A stretch of DNA of 8,313 nucleotides from NCBI GenBank assembly GCA_030530185.1, contig JAUMVL010000074.1, positions 1-8,313 on the forward strand, read 5' to 3'. This DNA is from Clostridia bacterium. Lineage in GTDB: Bacteria; Bacillota; Clostridia; Christensenellales; CAG-138. Each line of letters begins with the position of its first letter. The first letter of the stretch is position 1. Below, piece after piece: positions 5,131 through 8,313 of the stretch. The notes under the pieces are model-generated. The model had not been told where the DNA came from and did no database searches. It saw nothing but the letters and a program-made list of their open reading frames with translations. The position numbers and the translations under genes were made by a program.

Positions 5131-6099
5131 TTACATATCCTTCGGACGCGTGTAGTACCACACATGATCCCGAAGCTCTGAACCGACGCCAAGGTTCGCT
5201 TTCGCGCGTTTCAGCGTTCTGGTACTGTAACCCTTGCTGTTGAAGAACGCTTCCGCGTCTGTGCTCGGAATGGACTCACGCTTGGAGAAATAGTTCCGAA
5301 GCATCTGCTCAACTTCCTTTACCTTCGTCGGTCGGACATTCGAAACGTCGTTCTGATCGACGAGTTCATCTGCGGTCAAAGAGCTTGTCCCCTCGAAGAA
5401 CAATCTGCCTTCCTCCGCGATGAACACCAGTGTCTGTCCCATCTCGCCAACGTTGTTCTTGACCGCAGCGAGGTACACTTCCGGTTCGTCGGACTTCGGC
5501 TTCGACAGCAGAAGCACGCTCCGCGCTGCACCGGTGATGTCCACCGAGCCGAGACCGCGCTGGATTGCTTTCAGACCTTTCATCTTATTCAGATGCTCGA
5601 TCAACAGGATCGCGCAGCCGGTGCGCTCGGCGATACCCATCAGGGCATGGAACGCCGGACGCACTTCGTTTGCTCGGTGCATATCCACGCCGGTAAGATA
5701 CGCCTGCAGCGGATCGAGCACCAGCAGCTTCGCGTTCGTCTGAACGATCGCTTGCTCGATCCGGTCATCCGTAAAGGACAGGGACGACTTCGATTCGTCG
5801 ATGATCCGCACTTTGCTGCAATCGGCGCCTGCTGCTTCCAGTCGCGGCTTGATCGTATCCGCGATTCCGTCCTCGGCACTCTGGTAGATGCAGCAGACCG
5901 GCTCGCGCCGTTCGTCCTCCCCAAACAGCGGAGCGCCGGTCGTCAGCGCCGCGATGATCGACAGCGCCAGCATGGTTTTGCCCTCGCCCGGATTGCCGCG
6001 CAGGATCGTGATCTTGCCTGCCGGAACGTACGGCTTCCACAGCCATTTCACTTCCTTTGATTCAACCTCCGCAAGGTTGATCAGGTTCAATTCGCTCAT
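5131..6099 (-). CDS. AAA+ ATPase (RepA/RecA-like, AAA_25 type)
   Basis: A 322-residue P-loop ATPase of the RecA/RepA-like type often carried by mobilizable elements and plasmids, likely a hexameric helicase-like protein for replication or maintenance. The Walker A motif GNPGEGKT is at residues 35-42, preceded by WLWKPYVPAGKITIL. Residues 70-82 include YQSAEDGIADT, Walker B AKLLVLDPLQAY lies at 123-134 (D129), the LLIEHLNK segment at 165-172 and RGLGSVDITGAARSVLLL at 181-198. The last 55 residues (from about 268) resemble a small winged-helix-like tail. ATG at 6099 has AAAGGAG 9 bases upstream. A further in-frame extension to 6159 lies in the leader hairpin and was not used. Transcription probably passes through the attenuator-like leader. 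Confidence 0.88.
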   Translation of the reverse strand: MSELNLINLAEVESKEVKWLWKPYVPAGKITILRGNPGEGKTMLALSIIAALTTGAPLFGEDERREPVCCIYQSAEDGIADTIKPRLEAAGADCSKVRIIDESKSSLSFTDDRIEQAIVQTNAKLLVLDPLQAYLTGVDMHRANEVRPAFHALMGIAERTGCAILLIEHLNKMKGLKAIQRGLGSVDITGAARSVLLLSKPKSDEPEVYLAAVKNNVGEMGQTLVFIAEEGRLFFEGTSSLTADELVDQNDVSNVRPTKVKEVEQMLRNYFSKRESIPSTDAEAFFNSKGYSTRTLKRAKANLGVGSELRDHVWYYTRPKDM

Positions 6100-6105
6100 A
6101 TTGCT

Positions 6106-6282
6106 TTTCTCCTTTCCGGACGGTAAAAGAAAAGAGCCGATCAAACGATCGACTCTCAAGATTCCGTCCTATTCTGTTCTTGTCCCATAGTTCACTTCCC
6201 GTTTCCGGTGCGATACGGTTTCTTCGATTCACCTCCGTTCTGCCCGCTTTCGTTTCCCACGGTAAAAGTGGGCGCAGTATTC
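6106..6282 (-). promoter_or_regulatory. ATPase leader with attenuator-like terminator
   Basis: In minus-strand order: GTGGGCGCAGTATTC-type motif (6268-6282, plus-strand reading), the CGGTGCGATAC motif (6206-6216) followed by CGGGAAGTGAAC, a 9-bp stem pairing 6155-6147 with 6142-6134 (one G-U, loop GTTT), the tract TTTTCTTTT, and the block CCGTCCGGAAAGGAG that is the ATPase ribosome site. A terminator between promoter and start codon is the layout of transcription attenuation. The hairpin, T-tract and ribosome site repeat at 806-860. Confidence 0.6.
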
Positions 6283-6438
6283 ATTAACCACGACACATCC
6301 CACCGCGCCGGAGCTTACAAAGGACAGTAACCATCCCATCTTCTGTCCTTCTACACTAAAGCAAGGCGAAGGAGGCGAAATGTTCCATGGAGAAATGATA
6401 TATTATTTGCGGAAATGTTTTTTTTTCATTAAGCGGTA
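6283..6438. other. divergent intergenic region, no gene seen
   Basis: The sequence between the minus-strand ATPase leader and the plus-strand toxin promoter holds an 8-bp inverted repeat AAGGACAG (6320-6327) / CTGTCCTT (6343-6350) and an AT-rich stretch from about 6390 with a long T run near 6418. It must contain or adjoin the minus-strand promoter for the ATPase leader, but I could not identify its boxes with confidence. GC content drops visibly across this segment. Confidence 0.4.
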
Positions 6439-6467
6439 TTGACAAAACCAGTATGCTCAGTTATACT
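6439..6467 (+). promoter_or_regulatory. sigma-70-type promoter of the toxin-antitoxin-chaperone operon
   Basis: A perfect -35 box TTGACA (6439-6444) and a -10 box TATACT (6462-6467) are separated by exactly 17 bases. It reads into the operon and is followed at once by a large palindrome, so the start of transcription falls inside a likely operator. Confidence 0.88.
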
Positions 6468-6497
6468 CGTGTTGATAACATTTATGTTATCAACACG
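6468..6497. promoter_or_regulatory. palindromic operator for HigA autoregulation
   Basis: CGTGTTGATAACA (6468-6480) and its exact reverse complement (6485-6497) around TTTA: 13-bp arms starting one base after the -10 box. Type II antitoxins with an XRE helix-turn-helix normally bind such palindromes and repress their own operon; here HigA at 6878 is the expected binder. Confidence 0.8.
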
Positions 6498-6525
6498 GAT
6501 TGCAGGGGGAAGTGATTATTAGGTT

Positions 6526-6894
6526 GTGTTTGAAATAGTGTTGTATCGAACGCCTGCTGGTAGAGCACTGGTAGAAGAATACATGAAAGATTTAATTAAA
6601 TGCCACAAAGAAACTGAAGTTGCAGCTATTATATCATATCAAAAGCGACTATCTGATCATGGACTACAAGTAAACGCGGTTCATCCCGGCACCATAAAGC
6701 GTGTACGGGAGAATATTTATGAATTAAGGCCTCACACAACAAGGATATTCTTTTTCTGCGTGAAGGATAATAAAATAATACTGTTACATGCTATTGAAAA
6801 AAAGCGACAGCAGCTACCATCGAACGAGATAGATAAAGCGATTCAAGAAAGAGACAGCTATCTTAGGAGGAACAAGAATGGAGAAAGAACTTAG
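6526..6894 (+). CDS. higB: HigB/RelE-type toxin (phage Gp49-like)
   Basis: A 122-residue toxin of the HigB/Gp49-like branch of the RelE/ParE superfamily, expected to cleave mRNA on the ribosome. The family core is clear: RENIYELRPHTTRIFFFCVKDNKIILLHAIEKKRQQLP (about residues 61-98), where the ELR-x-R and the basic KKRQQLP segment are typical, followed by EIDKAIQERDSYL. The start is GTG at 6526; a TAG in the same frame at 6520 excludes earlier starts. The best ribosome site, AGGGGGA (6504-6510), is 15 bases away, so initiation is probably weak, which suits a toxin placed before its antitoxin. The 3' end overlaps the antitoxin by 17 bases. Confidence 0.88.
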   Translation: MFEIVLYRTPAGRALVEEYMKDLIKCHKETEVAAIISYQKRLSDHGLQVNAVHPGTIKRVRENIYELRPHTTRIFFFCVKDNKIILLHAIEKKRQQLPSNEIDKAIQERDSYLRRNKNGERT

Positions 6895-7261
6895 TTTTGA
6901 TGCAATGCTTGAACAACTTGCTGCATTGGGTGAAGAGGAAAAGGAAAGTATTGAGTTGGCTAAAGATGTTTCCACATTCATCGAGACACTTGTTGAAGCA
7001 AGGATTTCTATGGGACTGACGCAGCGACAATTGGCAGAAAAATGCGGAATAAAGCAATCTGCTATTGCAAGAATTGAGAGAATTCAAGTAATTCCAAGAT
7101 TAGATACCCTTCTCAAAATTGCTAAATGCTTGGAGTGCACAATCAGCATCGATAACGTTATCACAGAATCAAGAACCGATGTAGCAGAAATTACTTACCT
7201 GCAAGAATATAGGGAAAGTAAGGAAGATTATCATTGGAAACAAAACTACTGTATTAAATGA
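6878..7261 (+). CDS. higA: HigA-type XRE-family antitoxin
   Basis: A 127-residue antitoxin that should neutralise the upstream toxin and repress the operon. Residues 1-35 form an acidic helical N-terminus. Residues 38-92 are an XRE helix-turn-helix: LVEARISMGLTQRQLAEKCG, then IKQSAIARIERIQVIPRLDTLLKIAKCL. Residues 93-127 are an extension without an obvious fold, ending EDYHWKQNYCIK. In TAC systems such a C-terminal tail makes the antitoxin unstable and dependent on its SecB-like chaperone (chaperone addiction), and the aromatic-rich end here fits that idea, though the motif is inferred. ATG at 6878 has AGGAGG 7 bases upstream, a much better site than that of the toxin. The chaperone gene follows after 16 bases. 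Confidence 0.9.
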   Translation: MEKELSFDAMLEQLAALGEEEKESIELAKDVSTFIETLVEARISMGLTQRQLAEKCGIKQSAIARIERIQVIPRLDTLLKIAKCLECTISIDNVITESRTDVAEITYLQEYRESKEDYHWKQNYCIK

Positions 7262-7277
7262 TTTCTGAGGAAAAAAC

Positions 7278-7676
7278 ATGGAAGAATCAACAATTGCCAA
7301 TTTTCAGATTATTACGAATGAGATTTCTCTCAAGAATAACAAGCTTCCTGATGGAAACTTTTCAATTGCTCCGCGGTATACACGCAGTATTGGTATGATT
7401 GATGATAATACGGGGTTTATGGAGCTGATTCTTGAGATAACAAATACGGAAGAGCACCCATTTCCGCTTGAGATTAGGGTTAGCTTAACAGGAGTCTTCG
7501 AGCTGTCGCAGTTTCCTGAGGATCAAAGAGAGTATTTCCTCAAAATTACAGCAGTTCAAATCATTTTCCCATATGTGAGGAATATCGTATCAACATTAAC
7601 ATCAAGCGCGCTGATGCCCCCGATCATTTTGCCGATTATTGATGTGAAAAGGTTGTTTTCTGATCAAAGCAATTAA
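7278..7676 (+). CDS. SecB-like chaperone of a toxin-antitoxin-chaperone module
   Basis: A 132-residue protein with SecB-family features. The strongest is ITAVQIIFPYVRNIVSTLTS (residues 90-109), which matches the SecB region reading ILFPYARECITSMVS in Escherichia coli. It is followed by PPIILPIIDVKRLF (114-127), matching the FPQLNLAPVNFDALF segment. Upstream, VSLTGVFELSQFPEDQ (68-83) fits the strand before it, and N-terminal FQIITNEISLKN resembles the first SecB strand. It is shorter than E. coli SecB (155) and M. tuberculosis Rv1957. GAGGA lies 8 bases before ATG 7278. Third in an operon with higB and higA, it is expected to fold or protect HigA rather than to serve general export. Transcription ends at the terminator 4 bases past the stop. 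Confidence 0.85.
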   Translation: MEESTIANFQIITNEISLKNNKLPDGNFSIAPRYTRSIGMIDDNTGFMELILEITNTEEHPFPLEIRVSLTGVFELSQFPEDQREYFLKITAVQIIFPYVRNIVSTLTSSALMPPIILPIIDVKRLFSDQSN

Positions 7677-7680
7677 ACTC

Positions 7681-7710
7681 AAGCGCCTATCAATGAAGAT
7701 AGGCGCTTTT
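7681..7710 (+). terminator. intrinsic terminator of the TAC operon
   Basis: AAGCGCCTATC (7681-7691) and GATAGGCGCTT (7698-7708) form a perfect 11-bp stem with a 6-base loop, followed by TTTTATT. It overlaps the stop codon of the converging minus-strand gene and may work weakly in that direction too. Confidence 0.9.
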
Positions 7711-8313
7711 ATTGTGGCTTCCTAAATCCAATCCTCTCCCCGGTAAACTCCTCATACCGCCGCCCGATATTCTGTATCCGCTTTGAGACGGCGCTATGCG
7801 TAGCTAGCCCGACCGCTTTGGCGACATCCTCCTGCTTCACTTCGTTCCAGCGCAGCCAGAGGATCTTTTGATCCGTTTCGGACAGGGTATCCCAGAATGC
7901 TTTCGCCTCGACGCGATCCCAAACGGATTCCTCCAGTTCGCCGTCCGGGTTAAAGCAAAAATCCGGCTTGGTATAATTCTTGAGCTGCAGCACCTCTGTG
8001 GAAATCTTCGTCGGATGTGCCGTGTCCGTATGATACCAACGCACATAAAAATTGGTCTTATCATGGCTCTGCCGTGAACCGAAATCCTCATGGCAGCGAT
8101 GCAAGCGGATATAGCGGTACATTTTATCAAAATCGTTTTTCTGCATGACCCGCGGTACGATCGTTTCCATGCACATGCCGACATATGCATCAGGCGTGAA
8201 TCCGAAATGCTCGTCCGGCGTCCGCAGCGTCTGCCGATAGAAGTCACCTGTCTGGGGCAGCAGATTCAGCTCCTCCAGTTCGCGGATCCATAACGGTACG
8301 GCATGGGCAATCA
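7709..8313 (-). CDS. unidentified protein with C-terminal HTH / sigma region 4-like part (partial, N-terminus off window)
   Basis: The minus-strand frame is open from the right edge (first full codon at 8311) to the stop at 7709, giving 200 visible residues. The ATG at 8176 is internal: the sequence before it reads protein-like (WIRELEELNLLPQTGDFYRQ, HFGFTPDAYVGMCMET), so the true start lies beyond the window. The last 60 residues contain DTLSETDQKILWLRWNEV followed by KQEDVAKAVGLATHSAVSKRIQNI, which resembles the helix-turn-helix of sigma-70 region 4. The first part has many aromatics and conserved-looking HRCHEDFGSRQSHDKT. I do not recognise the family; a sigma-like or other DNA-binding regulator is an inference from the tail only. 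It converges on the TAC operon, and its GC content resembles that of the mobility genes. Confidence 0.7.
   Translation of the reverse strand, partial: IAHAVPLWIRELEELNLLPQTGDFYRQTLRTPDEHFGFTPDAYVGMCMETIVPRVMQKNDFDKMYRYIRLHRCHEDFGSRQSHDKTNFYVRWYHTDTAHPTKISTEVLQLKNYTKPDFCFNPDGELEESVWDRVEAKAFWDTLSETDQKILWLRWNEVKQEDVAKAVGLATHSAVSKRIQNIGRRYEEFTGERIGFRKPQ

Larger units (their letters stand above)
1..6300. mobile_element. Tn4451-like integrative mobilizable element (partial, borders not seen)
   Basis: The minus-strand genes form a coherent mobility module: large serine recombinase, TnpW, TnpV, MobV relaxase with a matching oriT, ParB-like protein and AAA+ ATPase. TnpV, TnpW, a large resolvase and a Mob/Pre protein are the named parts of Tn4451, so kinship with that family is the simplest reading. 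The left side runs off the window. No attachment site or terminal repeat was recognised on the right, and the 6300 limit is simply where the shared leader motifs stop and the more AT-rich toxin operon begins. The toxin operon and the gene at the right edge may lie inside the same element. Confidence 0.6.

Noticed and set aside
5593..6060. Plus-strand frame opposite the ATPase
   Set aside because: Shadow frame; the Walker motifs lie on the minus strand.
6100..6159. Start of the ATPase at 6159
   Set aside because: This region is the attenuator hairpin, T-tract and ribosome site; ATG at 6099 has correct spacing.
1..8313. tRNA or rRNA genes
   Set aside because: No cloverleaf with a conserved T-loop or rRNA-like sequence was seen on either strand.

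Overview
The window looks like part of a mobilizable genetic element in a member of the Bacillota (Clostridia or Negativicutes; the sequence cannot settle which). The evidence is the strong AAAGGAG-type ribosome binding sites, the gene families present (TnpV, TnpW, a large serine recombinase, a MobV relaxase, an AAA+ ATPase) and moderate GC content. These gene families and the MobV/oriT pairing resemble the mobilizable transposon Tn4451 of Clostridium perfringens, whose genes include tnpX, tnpV, tnpW and the Mob gene tnpZ. No element end is visible, so the borders are unknown.

The element genes lie on the minus strand and read from right to left. An AAA+ ATPase (5131-6099) comes first. A gene-free control region (4381-5130) follows, containing a clear MobV-type oriT. 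Next is a compact overlapping cluster: MobV relaxase (3400-4380), ParB-like protein (2517-3416), a 90-residue unknown (2240-2512) and a truncated serine recombinase N-terminus (2056-2265). tnpV (1549-1920) follows with its own terminator. After a 1.1 kb stretch without a convincing gene come tnpW (220-411) and the start of an intact-looking large serine recombinase (1-223) that runs off the left edge. The recombinase would excise and insert the element. The relaxase would nick oriT and lead transfer by a helper conjugation system. The ATPase and ParB-like protein probably serve replication, maintenance or regulation.

Two leaders, one upstream of the ATPase and one in the long region upstream of tnpW/recombinase, share the same order of parts: a GTGGGNGNAGTATTC-type motif, a CGGTGCGATAC motif, a terminator-like hairpin and a near-identical Shine-Dalgarno block. 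This suggests common control by attenuation or by a shared binding factor.

To the right, on the plus strand and visibly more AT-rich, is a three-gene operon at 6526-7676: a HigB/RelE-type toxin (Gp49-like), an XRE-family HigA antitoxin and a small SecB-like chaperone. It has a textbook promoter, a 13-bp-arm palindromic operator and an intrinsic terminator. This is a toxin-antitoxin-chaperone (TAC) module, probably cargo that stabilises the element. SecB-like proteins are not part of the usual export machinery of most Gram-positive Bacillota, which makes it the most interesting coding content here. A partial minus-strand gene with a C-terminal helix-turn-helix-like region enters from the right edge.
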